In this document: positions 9,384-21,359 of the stretch, in pieces
How the letters are laid out: every line of letters begins with the position of its first letter
Numbering within the stretch: position 1 is the stretch's first letter
From: Morchella semilibera
Taxonomy: Eukaryota > Ascomycota > Pezizomycetes > Pezizales > Morchellaceae
DNA: 64,000 nucleotides
NCBI GenBank assembly: GCA_009192285.1
Contig: WBVU01000005.1
Span: forward strand, 806,001-870,000
Reading direction: 5' to 3'
Notes under the pieces: model-generated
What the model saw: only the letters and a program-made list of their open reading frames with translations
Told to the model about the DNA's origin: nothing
The model's database searches: none
Made by a program: the position numbers and the translations under genes

Positions 9384-10264
9384 TCGGGGATATGGTGCGG
9401 AGGGTCAATGGGTTGTGGGAGGTAAGAGAGGAGTAGTCTGCCAGCAGCGTGGCCGGAGCCCGGGAATGTAACCTTCTCTCAGCATGTATCTCCTAGTAGG
9501 TGGTAATCCAACTATATATACCAGATACGTCCCCAGACTCCCTCCCCTCGCTATAATTGCCTCTGTGGTGCGTAGAAAACATTCCAATTGCCACTCATCT
9601 CTCTACCACCACAACTAATGCATCGTTTGACGCATTTACTAATATAAAAAGGATCCGCGAATGCAACGAAGGATATTAATGCATCACAGCAACGAATTTA
9701 CTGATGACACCAACACACTCACTGATACCCTGGCTGCGAATAGTCAATAGCATGCCTGAAATGATTGAAATCATATCTATTTATAGCATGGCGTAATAGA
9801 TTAGCTTTTCAGTGGTCTAGTATAATGGTTCAAGATCAATTATCTGACAGTTTTCTGGGATTTTGATGCATTTTGGACGCATTATAGATGGATTTTCGAT
9901 GAATTATGAGGTGGTGCATCTTGGATGCATATGCTGATTCATTACGTGGGGTGGTAGTAGGGTGGGACACGACATTTCCTCACCACCTGGGCGAGTATGT
10001 CGCTACGCTGGTGGGTAACGGTAGTCTAAACCCGCTACTACCGGTGTTCCCCCGTATGAGAGGAGCGAATATAATTCCTTATACAGGGAGGAATTTAGTA
10101 GCCCTATAACGATGTAATTGCCTTAACAAAGGAGCAGTAATGAGACAATAGAATAGTGGTCTAGAGTTCTCATAATTCTTACAGGAAGGATATATTCTCC
10201 CCCGCTCGCAGTAATAATCCCAACGGAACTGCCACATGTTGGAGCGGGTGATAATCTATGACGC
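9384..10264. other. No supportable gene
   Basis: AT-rich spacer with no open frame of note. A tRNA-like 5' half around 9808-9850 lacks a B box and was rejected. Confidence 0.4.
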
Positions 10265-10277
10265 ACCTCCGACGGGA

Positions 10278-10338
10278 TTTTTTTTTTGTTTACCTCAGTA
10301 ATCGTATCCAGCCGTAAGGCTGTGGCGATATCGCGCCA
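10278..10338 (-). mobile_element. 61-nt poly-A retroposon with 13-bp TSD
   Basis: Flanked by perfect acctccgacggga copies (10265-10277 and 10339-10351). The minus-strand reading is tggcgcgatatcgccacagc ... tgaggtaaacaaaaaaaaa, with the short hairpin AGCC-ttac-GGCT in the middle. It is 5' truncated relative to the copy at 6178-6293 or belongs to a variant. Confidence 0.8.
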
Positions 10339-11078
10339 ACCTCCGACGGGAAGGGACGTTTTACCGAGGAGCAATTTGGTGGCGCGTGGGGGTGGATAAG
10401 GCAGAAAGAGAGGCGTGATGCACGCGTACTCTACTGCAATCATTTGTTGGTACGTTCGTTTATGATTACTTGTCTTTGGGGTCTGGTGCTTCTTCGAGTA
10501 TTCGCCTGCACTACAAGGTAATGCAGAGGCTATGTCTCAACATCTCTCGTGGTGTATATCTTTATATACCTACGTAATTATGTCTCTTCGGATATACAAT
10601 CCTTCCCACACTCAGGGCAAAACGAGGTCAATTGCGAGTGCCGTGTGCAGGTTTCTATCACAGCACGGTTAACTTAAACCCTCTATAACACGCTACAGGT
10701 ACAGTAGACTGAATCTAGCTCGACTGATGAGCTTTGGAGTAGAGGAGTACCAGATCAAGCCATGATCGGAATGGGCGGGGGTGTCTAATGATATGCCGCT
10801 GGGCATCTACGATTATATTACATTTGTGGTCATTCTCACCCCACATGTTACATATCTTCTCGCTCCCCCTCTGTCTCGAAGGAGAACGGGGCCGGCGGGT
10901 TTGTGATATCTTCGTCGCTAGTATAAATACCAGCTGCTTGCAAAATCCTCCAGCACTCCAACCTTCCCCGGAGACACTAGGGTCCTCTCCGGGACCGCTC
11001 CAACCACCTGCAGCGGACAGGAAACCAGCAAATACGGTGCACACGTTTCTTCGTCCGTTTGACTAGCACCTTCACCGC

Positions 11079-11929
11079 CTACACATCACCCCTCAACATC
11101 GCTACCTGGAGAGAGGACTGGGAATACCGGTTAGGTTCATCGACATCTGCTCCCGCCTCCAGCAGCAGATTCAGCATTTCCATATTTTCCCCACGCTGCT
11201 CGCAGCAGACATGCAGCGGGCGCATCCCTGAGCGTCCTGGTTTCTCGTTGACGTCTGCCTTATGCTTTAGCAGCAACTTCACCGTGTCCACACACCCAAA
11301 GTGTACTGCCCAGGTCAGAGCAGTGCGGCGATAGAGCCTGAGCCACTGGAGATGGTATCCGCGCTCGACAAATGGCGGCAACAGCCACCGCGCGTGAAAC
11401 ATCGCGAAACGGATAGGCTCGAAGAGTACCATTCCCCAATATGTGCCAGGTGGCCTCAAAACCGCCCCGCGGGCAAGCAGCGCCTCGATGGTCGCAAGAT
11501 CGAAAGAACGGGTGGCAACATCGAGCAGCGTATGTAGCATGGTTGAGCTCGAATGGCGGAAATAGGGACGCCAAACATAGTGTGCCGGCAGGGCGTGTTC
11601 GTCGAGGCGGTGGCTTTCGACTTACATGCTCTCGTGAGGTGCTTTAACCCTGGCTTTGCACCGGCGGCGACGGCTACCCGTAGTTTTGCGGTGTTGTTTT
11701 GGAGACAAGCGGCGGTCAGGACCGCGTCCTTCTGCGCGATGAGCAAGGAGTGGAGACTGGGTCCCGGGAAATTGAAGAGATAGCGACAGGCCCTCATAAG
11801 ATGAGAGAGATCCTGCAAATCGAGAGGCTGGACGATGTCGAGGATCAGCTCGGGGGGGAGGGCAAGTAGACGGCAAGATCTGACTGGTCGGGGGCTAGCC
11901 ACTGCGAGTAAAGATGCCGGTGGCGCCAT
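11079..11929 (-). pseudogene. F-box/ankyrin gene, frame broken
   Basis: The ATG at 11929 opens a frame with an F-box at residues 20-55 (LLALPPELILDIVQPLDLQ, LSHLMRACRYLF) and the start of an ankyrin region (TAACLQNNTAKLRVAVAAGA). Near 11620 the ankyrin domain moves to another frame: ALLARGAV, RTALTWAVHFGCVDTVKLLL, MRPLHVCCEQRGENMEMLNL, ending at 11079. A GTAAGT lies exactly at the break, but I could not find an acceptor that restores phase. Either an intron I cannot resolve or a one-base frameshift is present. If spliced it would be an SCF substrate adaptor like 8775-9383 and of more usual length. C-terminal repeats such as KHKADVNEKPGRSGMRPLH are well preserved, so decay, if any, is recent. 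Confidence 0.6.
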
Positions 11930-12989
11930 AGTAATGTCACTCTGTTTCTCCAATAGTCGTTAGGGAGTGGTTTGGAAAGCAGATAAGGGTAATTGGGTGT
12001 TGGGTCCGGTCATGTCGCGGGGAGTATGGTTGGGGACACCTGTAACCGGAATTGATTTCCGAGGATCACTTTCCTAATCGGGTAGGTCACAGATATACCC
12101 TGACCTGCAGATGCGACCTGCAGGTCTGTAGGTCGATCTTCGGTCACTGCTTGCTGAGGGCCCCTTTACCGTTACTCTAGTAAATGTTACCATATTAGCA
12201 AAGCCCTAATTACTTTCTCGGAATAGGAGGTCAAGTGGCGGGTATGTACTTCCAGCAGGGCTTGTTGCACGTTGGTAGGGTCAGGGTCCAGCCTCCTCTC
12301 GTCAGAATTCCCCTTCTCGGTGGAGCCCTGAGAGGAATATCGGTTCATGCACGGTCCCGCACCCCCAAGACGCGAGAACTGGACATACCCTGAGTTGCGC
12401 AGTCTCCCAAGTGGGAGGGGTTTCTGGCTTGTGCTATCCACCCCGGCCTGCCAAGAGCAATGTCGACTTGGTCTGTCCATGCTGGCATGACCCGCCCTAC
12501 AAGGAAGGAACTAAACTTAGATGGGGAACCTATGATCTGATAAGGGAGGTAAGGGGATCTGTTAGTAAAGCCACAAAAAATTTCTCCCTAGGGGATACCG
12601 GGGGTACCAACACCACCTGCTAAACTACATTTAGTTTAGATCTGGCCAATCCCTGTTTCTAATTTTGAGCTCAGGTTTTGAGCTCTTGGCGAAATTCCCA
12701 CACAAAAGATATCGCCAAGAACTCAATATTTAGGTTCAGAGGTTGTTGGCTAAGTCGCTCTAATGCATCGCTCGCTCGTAGTTGGACGTGCCAAATGCCA
12801 TAAAGACTGAGACGAGGTGGAGCGCGATGATTTTATCCAGTGACCCCATATGTCCTGTCTTGTACATACTACCTGTCAATGGTCATTTGAGGGGCTTAAC
12901 TGCGCGTGCATAAGAAAGAAGGAATTAATTTGTGAGACATCTAATGGTCGGATCCCTGCCTAATGGGGACGATACAAAAGCCTAGCCTT

Positions 12990-13118
12990 GAGTAGAACGT
13001 ACATGCAAGGCTCTGGGATTAAGTGAGCGAACTATTAAAGGAGTGTTGGTAGGTGAGGATCCGTTCACTCAGTTTATCCCAGAGCCTTGCATATGTTAGT
13101 AGGCCCTGCGTTCTACTC
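12990..13118. mobile_element. Foldback MITE-like hairpin
   Basis: Inverted arms of about 40 nt: gagtagaacg, then atgcaaggctctgggat and gagcgaac on the left, and their complements on the right. One arm carries an extra 14 bases. No coding capacity and no clear target duplication. Confidence 0.65.
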
Positions 13119-13337
13119 ACTTTTAGCACAGATACTAGATAAAGAGGGGTACCGAATCAAGAATTTATTTGACAATCATAACCTAGGCGCATCGGGTGCA
13201 TAACAGCTATCATTACGCTCCAACCTCCACGGTGGTTTCTTCAGGTTAGTCAATACTCTCTCTAAAATAAAACTCTTTACGGATACTTCCTTACAAAAGC
13301 GTACTCATAAACCGTTCTAATTTCTTTTGGTTGTTAC

Positions 13338-13388
13338 TTTTTTTTTTGTTTACATCATTAATTGTATCTAGCCCTTAGGCTATGACAA
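13338..13388 (-). mobile_element. Poly-A retroposon copy, no TSD found
   Basis: The minus strand reads catagcctaagggctagata, caattaatgatgtaaacaaaaaaaaaa. It has the best-preserved 3' consensus of the family, with the AGCC-taag-GGCT hairpin, but I could not identify the flanking duplication or its 5' limit. Confidence 0.6.
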
Positions 13389-13399
13389 CATCACACTAC

Positions 13400-14632
13400 C
13401 CCAGAACTACTAACCCTCCTTCCACCGCCGCCTTCAACAAAGGGAAATCGTACCAAAGAAAATCATAACATAATACGCGCACTCATAAAAACATAAAAAC
13501 ATTCTGTCTCCCCTACTCCCCTTGTTCGCTTGCTCCTTTTCTAGACCTCCCCACCCTCGGTTCAATTCCTTCTCCCTCTCCGCCTCTTCACCATCTTCTT
13601 CACCTTTCTTCCGTCGGTACTCTTCCGTCCTCTGCTTCCCTGGGTGTGTTATGATGCAACGTTCATATAGTATTGAATCCCACCGATTTTCATGATGCAG
13701 AATCTAGTATCGGCAAAAAACACACGGGCGGGTATAGGTAAGAATATGATCTCCAGGTGAAGCCTTCATAAGGGGAAAATGTAATATTTAGCTAAACAAG
13801 GAAAGGCTTCTTGAGCACCTAGGTGAGAATAAAGTTGCATTATATCTATTAACCAGAGTAACAGAGCTAGCCAGTACCGGAACTGTATAGCATAATGGCT
13901 CCACCGCTGGCCAGAAATACCAACCCCCCCTGGTATTGGACGGCGGGAGTTAGGAGTGGCTGTATACAATGTGTCCGTAATTACCCATTAATTGGGACCT
14001 GTAGGCGATCCTTCTTTCAGCAATTCCTTGTCCGTTGATGTAATACGCGGTTTGGGGTGGCCGCATATTTCAACATTCCGCATATCGTCCGGATCCGCAC
14101 TGGAATTAAAGCGGTTGTTACAATTCTGACAATGTCAGATCCTGCCAGATAATGGCCAAAGCAGAAAGCTTGACGGCGCCAAAAATGGTGGTGCTCCAAG
14201 TAAGTTCGAAATTTGGCCTGTTGATTTTCAACTCGCGGGGATACACAGCGGAGGGTTATCTAACTATACCACAAGCTAATAACGGAGTACTCGAAAAATT
14301 ATTATCGCAATAACGGACGGGCGCAGCCTTTGATGAGGAAGGGGGGGACAGGGTTAAATCACTGCTCATAATGTGGGCTGTAAAGTTTTCTCTTTGTGTT
14401 ATTGTCGCTGGTACTTGATATCCTGTTGAAGGAGGCTTTAAACTGGTGGAGTTGATATGGAAGTATAAACAAAGGAAAAGTGTCATATTTCTCATATACG
14501 GCGATAGTCTTGGATCCTTTGCGAGCGGCTTCGGACTTTGAAGGAGCCCCGTAAGCGGAACGTCCAATGAATCCTGCCATCATTCCATCGATGGATACTG
14601 GTATGGTGGGAGTACAGTATTGTTATACAGCT
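13400..14632. other. No supportable gene
   Basis: Some minus-strand open frames (for example 14583-14256, starting MMAGFIGRSAYGAPSKSEAA) might be a small gene with introns. I recognise neither domain nor splice pattern. Confidence 0.3.
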
Positions 14633-15036
14633 CACGAATCCAAGCCCGGCGACGGGTAGGGGTTTAGTTGGGTATACCCGGGTAAGGAATGGGTACTTTG
14701 GGCTGGGTACGAGATACTGGAAGTTTTGCAGGATGGGTCAGGAGTGTTTTTTACCTGGGTAATTCCAGTTTTCAACGGGTAGAAGGTAGGAAGTTCTAGA
14801 ACTTCTTCGAAGTAGATAATAATGAGAAACAAAGGACAATTGCAATGCTTGTGGAGAGTTCTAGGAAGGGGTCCGGGTATATGCTTTAAGTTGGTTTCTT
14901 TGGTTTTATGGCAATGCTTTGTTTAAAAGATTATGCTTGGATCGGACTGTATAAATACAATGGATCTTGTCTTTCATATGAACAACATTATTGATCGCTG
15001 TTCACTCTCATTATGTCCTCTCCATCAGAGTCAGAT

Positions 15037-15670
15037 TGTGACGGAGTTGACCGACGCAAAGAAGAAGGTGACAATGATGACGCAGATAGGCTCGAGGAGC
15101 ACAGTCTATGCGACGAGGAGACTGACGAAGACAGGAGCAACACCGAACAAGCACTCGTACCGATACCGGCAAGGGCAAAGGCAAGAGCAAGGGCACAAGG
15201 ATGTAAGGCAGGGGACGTGTGGACCGAATGGACCTCAGCGAGAACGATAATAGATACTATGGGTTTCCTCTTCTCAGGGGGACAGAGTCTTTGGTACGGA
15301 AGACTATAGCTTGGAAGTAGGAGTAGATTCCTATGTACTGAGATAACAGAAAGACGAGACAGAGAGAAAAGAAGAAAAGAACTAAGGAAAACATCTATCC
15401 CCGCTATTTAACATACCTCCTCCACTAGTCCGCTATGACTCACACTTTCGCTTATAGAACCTCATAGAAACCCATCGCTACCACACCTCGTAATCCTCCC
15501 CACCATCTCCGCTATTCTACATTACCAATCCATCACGCCATCGAACCTCCTAGAACTCAATGACGACAACCTCCACCTTACGCTCCCCACTCTCGCTTAA
15601 CATTACTCTGACAATCAAAACCATACATCGCCTACCAAACTATCGGGACAGATGCTAAGACGCCGGGACA
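15037..15670 (-). mobile_element. Solo LTR, family 1 (TSD CAGAT)
   Basis: 634 bp, TG...CA ends (TGTGACGGAG at 15037, CGCCGGGACA ending 15670), flanked by cagat on both sides (15032-15036, 15671-15675). Homologous to both LTRs of the chromovirus at 26100-32355, in the same orientation. Inserted in codon 8 of the hAT transposase. Confidence 0.9.
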
Positions 15671-16177
15671 CAGATCTCAGCGTAGTTGAGACAGAATCTC
15701 AATCACAAGAAATTCAAACTAGATATCAGAACAACAACGAACTAGAAGAAGTAAACCAGCAAAGAAAAAGGAAAAAAAGAGCGGTAGATCTATTCTCTTG
15801 GGTATGGGGCCCGTCTGAAGCTCCTAATGGTACGATTATCAAGGTTGAAGGTGTGGAATACTGGCAATGTGCACGTTGTAATGTGAAATATGAGAGAGAG
15901 CATGGGACCAATAATGCGCGACATCATCTCAGTACCAAGCATGGTATTGTTGAGGATGGAAAAAGGGCAGTTAATAGGCTCAACAAAATGATAGGTTCCA
16001 TTCAAGCATCAATGGAGGTTGCGAGAAAACGGGCTCTTAAACAACAATAAGAAGTACAAGCGGAATTGGATAGGCAGACAGAGCAGCATCAAACCAGGTT
16101 TCCGGAGCTTGACCCAACTGTCATGCAAGATCTGTGGGTTAAACTTGTCAGCATTCATGACCTCCCCTTTTCAGCAC

Positions 16178-16810
16178 TGTCCCGGCGTCTTGGCATCTGT
16201 CCCGACAGTCCGGTGAGTGATGCATGGTTATGATTGTTGTGGTAATGTTAAGCGAGAAGCGGGGATGCGAGTTGGAGGGTGTCGTAATTAGGTTCTAGGA
16301 GGTTCGATGGCGTGATGGATTGGTAATGTAGAATAGCGGAGATGGTGGGGAGAATTACGAGGTGTGGTAGCGGCGGGTTTCTATGAGGTTCTATGAGCGA
16401 AAGTGTGAGTCATAGCGGATTAGTGGAGGAGGTGTGTTAAATAGCGGGGATAGATGTTTTTCTTAGTTCTTTCTTTCTTTTCTCCCTGTCTCGTCTTCCT
16501 GTTATTTCGGTACATAGGAATCTACTCCTATTTCTAAGCCATAGCCTCTCGTACCACAGACTTGGTCCTCTCACAAGAGGAAGCTCATAGTATCTATCAT
16601 CGTTCTCGTTGAGGTCCATCTGGTCCTCACCTTTCCTGCCCTGTGCTCTTGTGCTCTCGCCCTTGCCTCTGCCTTCGCCTGTGCCTGTGCTTGGGCCTGG
16701 CTGGCGTCGCCTTTGTCTTCGTCAGTTCCCTCGTCACGTAGGCTGTGCTCCTCGGGACCTTCTGCGTCATCATTGTCATCTTCCTCTTTGCGTCGGGTTG
16801 CTCCGTCACA
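16178..16810 (+). mobile_element. Solo LTR, family 1 (TSD AGCAC)
   Basis: 633 bp, TGTCCCGGCG...CTCCGTCACA, flanked by agcac (16173-16177, 16811-16815). Opposite orientation to the previous solo LTR. Inserted in the hAT transposase between the PFSA and PTWPE codons. Confidence 0.9.
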
Positions 16811-18587
16811 AGCACCTACATGGCCCGAACTACACACAGTAATTCATGCGATCCGGTTAGAAGCAGAGTTACTCATGCCTCAATCCCCAAATACAGTACG
16901 GAATTGGATACTCAAAGCAGATAAAGACCGACAAGATACAATAAAAGTTCAACTTTCTGAAGCTATTTCTGCAATTCATATTAGTATGGATATGTGGACA
17001 TCACCAAATAACCTTGCACTTCTCGCAATTGTTGCTCATTTTGTTAGTAAACGGGGAAATGTATTATGTATTCTCTTAGGTCTCAGTGAGATACAAGGGT
17101 CACATACTGGATCTAATCTGTGTTCTGCTTTTTTTCAAGTAGCAGAGGATTATAGTATTATTCAGAAACTCGGATATGTGATGATGGATAATGCTAGTAC
17201 CAACGACACCATGTTGGTTCACTTAAGAGAATATCTACAGCGATACGCAATTGACTTCAACTGCGAAGAATGGAGGTTGCGGTGCACAGGGCATATAATC
17301 AATTTGACGGTACAAGTTTTTCTGTTTGGTATAAGTAAGCATGCTCTAGAGGTGGAAGGTGATGAGTTGGAATATATTGAAGAAAATATGGATGAATGGA
17401 GGTCACTTGGCCCATTAGGAAAAGCACACAATATTTGTATTTTCTCTCGACGCAGCCCACAAAGAGTGGCACAGTTCCGTCAGCTAAGCGGTGGGCTCTT
17501 AATCAAAAGAGATAATGCAACCCGTTGGAATTCATGGGCAGATATGTTAACATCTATGCTGCAACCGGATATGAAAAGAGCAATCAAAGACTACACCGAT
17601 GAGAACCAAGAGTTAGAAAAAGATAGACTGACATGGGAAGACTGGAATCTATTGGAATCTGTCATTAATATTTTAATTGCTTTCTGTTTAGCTACAAAAG
17701 AAACAGAAGGTTTAAACTCCACTCTAACAAAGGTTTTACCCTCCATCGATTACCTTTTACACACCTATCAGACAGCTCTTGATCCACACCAAACATGTCC
17801 TATTTTGTCAGCAATGATAAAAGTAGGTGGGGAGAAATTGGATTTTTATTATTCGGCAAGTTCCAGGGCTCCTGTTTATCTCGCTGCAGTAGTATTAAAT
17901 CCAGAATTGAAATGGGTTTATTTTGAGCGTCGTTGGAAGCAGACTTGGGTAAGAGATGGAAAGCGAGCACTGAAAGATTACTGGAAGCGATACAAAGATA
18001 GTCTGGACGAGCCAATCATTGAAGAGAATGAGGAATTAGAGGAGGAGGAAAACGCTTTTCATGCATGGATGGATTTTGGATTATCGACAGCAACACAAAG
18101 TAGAAGAGTGGTTGATGACTACGAGAGATACTGTTCTTATTCAGTTCCAGACAGAGCTGTCTCCAATGCATTACTGTGGTGGCTCAAGCCTAGACAACAA
18201 AAGGGGTATCCAGTCTTAGCTCCTTGGGCTGTCAACATCCACTCTATACCAGCGATGTCTTCTGAACCAGAACGTATCTTCTCAGGAGCGAAGAAAACAG
18301 TTTCAGACCGTAGACATAGTATGATTCAGGAAAGCATACAAGCTAGTCAATGCTTAAAGTCTTGGATTAGAGCGGAGGAGATCGATAACTAGAGTATCGT
18401 CCTTGAGTTGTCTTTGTATGCTTAGTTCTTTTATTTCAATAAAATTTTAACCCGTTAATAGTTCCTTTTTACCCAGATAATAGTGAATGGGTTGGGTTGG
18501 GTTAGGTAGTTGATTCCACAGTTTTGGTGGGCCGGGTCGAAGCCCTGTTTCTACCCGGGCATACCCACTGCAGGGCTTGCACGAATC

Positions 18588-18803
18588 TTTAGCCCGATCG
18601 GCCGGGTACTTTTGGAACCCCCCATATAAATAATTAGCCCAAGAAATATCTTCTTTTCCGCTATCTCGCCTATTTTCCAAGGTCGTTATGATGTCCGGCA
18701 TTCTTACTCCAACCAACGTATTTGTATTGCTAGAAATATCGTCGCTGGGGAATAATTTGGATCTCAACATGCTCCCTCAACCGCCGGGCCCACATTGATA
18801 TAG
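18588..18803. other. Spacer between hAT and next LTR
   Basis: About 215 bases with no gene seen. Confidence 0.4.
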
Positions 18804-19446
18804 TGTGACGGAGAAGACCGACCCAAAGAAGAAGATAACAATGATGACGCAGATAGGCTCGAGGAGCACAGTCTACGCGACGAGGAGACCGACGAAGACA
18901 AAGGCAACATCGGGCAGGTACAAGCACAGGCACCGGCAAAGGCAAAGGCAAGGGCAAGGGCAAGGGCAAGGGCAAGGACACAGGGCAGAGAAAGTTAGGA
19001 CCAGATGGACCTCAACGAGAACGATGATAAGTACTATGGGTCTCCTCTTATTAGGAGGACAGAGTTATTTGGTATGAGAGGCTATGGCTTGGAAATAGGA
19101 GTAGATTCCTATGTACCGAGATAACAGGAAGACGAGACAGAGAGAAAAGAAAGAAAGAACTAAGGAAAACATCGATCCCCGCTATTTAACACACCTCCTC
19201 CACTAGTCCACTATGACTCACCCTATCACTCACAGAATCCCATAGAAATCCATCGCTACCACACCTCCTATTCCTCCACACCATCTTCGCTATTTACATT
19301 ACCAATCCATCACGCCATCGGACCTCCTAGATACCTATGACGACAACCTTCCTTAGCACACCCCTCCCTCGCTTAACTATTCCTGAACAATCACAACAGC
19401 GCTTCGACTACCAAATCTTCGGGACTGATGCCAAGACGCCGGGACA
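18804..19446 (-). mobile_element. Solo LTR, family 1, without TSD
   Basis: 643 bp, TGTGACGGAG...CGCCGGGACA. The flanks are tatag and cacaa, which do not match, unlike the other solo LTRs. The right flank enters the DDE transposase gene in mid-frame, so sequence to the left has been lost. Confidence 0.8.
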
Positions 19447-20097
19447 CACAATTGGGTTGGATCTATAGTAGAAATAAGAAAGGATATATTGATGGTCAGG
19501 AGGATGCAATAGAGTATAGAACAAATATTTTTATTCCCCATTGGAAGGTAAATTTGAATCATTGAATCAATCTTTATGTAAGAAAACATATGCTTATTCA
19601 AATTTACTTATAGGATATTTTCATAACACTACGGGAGTACGAGGATAATGGAGAAATATATAAAAGTTTGCCTCTTGAAACGAAGCATCGCATTCTTATT
19701 ACCTATGACGAGTCAACATTGAATACCAATGATGGAAAATCATATTCTTGGAAACTGAAGGGTCAAGAGTGGTTGAGACCCAAATCACGGGGCAAAAGAA
19801 TCATGATATCCGAGTTTTTAACCGAAGCTGGTGGTCGCTTGTCCGTCTATGACAGTGAATTGCAGTACCGGCAATATGCATGCGAAATAATAAAATATGG
19901 GAGTGGCAAAAATAATGATAGTTGGTGGGACTCAAATAAAATGGTAAAACATGTTTTGGAAAAAGCGATTCCTATATTTGAAAAGGCTTTCCCCGATTAT
20001 ATCGGCGTCTTTGCATTTGATAACTCAAGCGGACATTCATGTAAGGCTTTAGACGCTCTTGTGGCATGCCGGATGAATCTAAATCCTGGCAGAAAAC

Positions 20098-20728
20098 TGT
20101 CCCGGCGTCTTGGCATCGGTCCTGAGGGTTTGGTAGTCGAAGCGCTGTCGTGGCTGTTGGGGTAGTGCTAAGCGAAGAGGAGGTATTTTGAGGAGGGGGT
20201 GCCGTCATTGGGTTCTAGGAGGTTTGATGGCATGATGGATTAATAATGTAAATAGCGGAGATGGTGGGGAGGAATACGAGAATTGGTAGCGAGGGGTTTC
20301 CATAAGGTTCCATGGGCGAAAGTATGAGTCATAGCAGACTGGTGGAGGAGATATGTTAAATAGTAGCGATAGAGGTTTTTCTTAGTTCTTTCTTGCTTTT
20401 CTCTCTGTCTCGTTTTCCTGTTATCTCGATACATAGGAATATATTCCTATTTCTAAAACCATAGTTCCTCACCTTCAAGATCCTATCCTCTTCAAGGGGA
20501 AAACCCATAGTAGCTATCATAATTCCCGTTGAGATCCATCCAGTCCTCACTCTCCCCGCTCTGTGTTCTTGTGCCTTTGCCCTTGCCTTTGCCTTCGCTA
20601 GTGCCTGTGCTTGTACCTGCCCGGTGTTCCTGTCTTCGTTCGGTCTCCTCGTTACGAAGGGTGTGCTCCTCGACTTCCTCTGCGTCATCATTGTCATCTT
20701 CTTCTTTGCGTTAGTTTACTCCGTCACA
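20098..20728 (+). mobile_element. Solo LTR, family 1 (TSD AAAAC)
   Basis: 631 bp, TGTCCCGGCG...CTCCGTCACA, flanked by aaaac (20093-20097, 20729-20733). Inserted in the DDE transposase gene; the frame resumes exactly after one target copy is removed. Confidence 0.9.
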
Positions 20729-20863
20729 AAAACAACCAATTATGCACGATACCAATTATGGGGACCATATACAATCAATGGTTTTCCGTACGGGTAACTG
20801 TTATTGGAATATATCAATTCAGGTTTCAGATGGTCTTATTGGAATACCCAAAGGTTATGAAGC

Positions 20864-21359
20864 TATTACAGCTCCGCCTCCTGCACCCCGCCTCCCGCCA
20901 AGGCGCCTTCGGAACAGGGTTGTTGGATAGTATCGGTCAATGTCGGAAGTAGAACGATGTATTAGAAAGGAGTTCGGGTAATGGAATGTAAGCGCTAGGA
21001 ACGATTGGGTGGCAACGGATAGAATTGGGGGTATTGGGAATGGTATGGGTGGTACGGAAGGGTAGTAGTTTCTATGGGTTTCTATGGTATGAGTCAACGG
21101 TGCGGGGGGATAGTGGTATATATAGTGTTTGTTCTTTCCTATGTTTCTGCCCTCTCTAGACAACGTCTTCTTTCTGTAAAGCAATATATTACTTTGGCTT
21201 CAGCCCTCCGGTCTGTGCCTTATCCCTGAACCTTGATCTCGAACCGGAAGCTGAACCTGCCTCGCCTCGGGTATCTCCTCTGAGCCGACCTCGTCTTTGT
21301 CCCTGTCCCCTGTACTATCCCGCTTTGCCCCCTGAATTTCCGACCCTACCCCCGTTAGA
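20864..21359 (+). mobile_element. Solo LTR, family 3 (TSD GAAGC)
   Basis: 496 bp, TATTACAGCT...CCCCGTTAGA, flanked by gaagc (20859-20863, 21360-21364). It matches the reverse complement of 33610-34098. Confidence 0.85.

Larger units (their letters stand above)
15013..18392 (+). pseudogene. hAT transposase, interrupted
   Basis: Three pieces (15013-15036, 15676-16177, 16816-18392) join in one frame once the two LTRs are ignored: 2103 nt or 700 codons, with one internal TAA at 16048-16050. The N-terminal part has a BED zinc finger (YWQCARCNVKY, then RHHLSTKHG) for DNA binding. The middle has the hAT catalytic core (HISMDMWTSPNNLALLAIVA, VMMDNASTNDTM, NATRWNSWADML). The C-terminus has the hAT dimerisation domain (WWLKPRQQKGYPVLAPWAVN, SSEPERIFSGAKKTVSDRR). 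This enzyme would cut and paste the 14641-18579 element. The stop (CAA to TAA is a C-to-T change) and both LTRs inactivate it. The open frame that appears to begin at 16713 starts inside the LTR and is not a true start. Confidence 0.85.
14641..18579 (+). mobile_element. hAT DNA transposon, split by two solo LTRs
   Basis: Terminal inverted repeats CAAGCCCGGC (14641) and GCAGGGCTTG (ending 18579) match 9 of 10. They are flanked by a perfect 8-bp duplication, CACGAATC (14633-14640 and 18580-18587), which is diagnostic of the hAT superfamily. Removing the LTRs at 15037-15670 and 16178-16810, each with its 5-bp duplication, leaves a 2662-bp element with a single transposase gene. Confidence 0.9.

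Noticed and set aside
9808-9850. tRNA-like 5' half (gtggtctagtataatggtt)
   Set aside because: No B box, no acceptor stem pairing and no T-arm downstream.
15011-15309. Repeated acidic and Arg/Ala/Gln-rich frames in each family 1 LTR
   Set aside because: They are readings of the LTR sequence and recur in every copy with frame breaks; no gene.
16713-16810. Serine-rich N-terminus on the hAT transposase frame
   Set aside because: These codons lie in the solo LTR at 16178-16810; the true gene starts at 15013.
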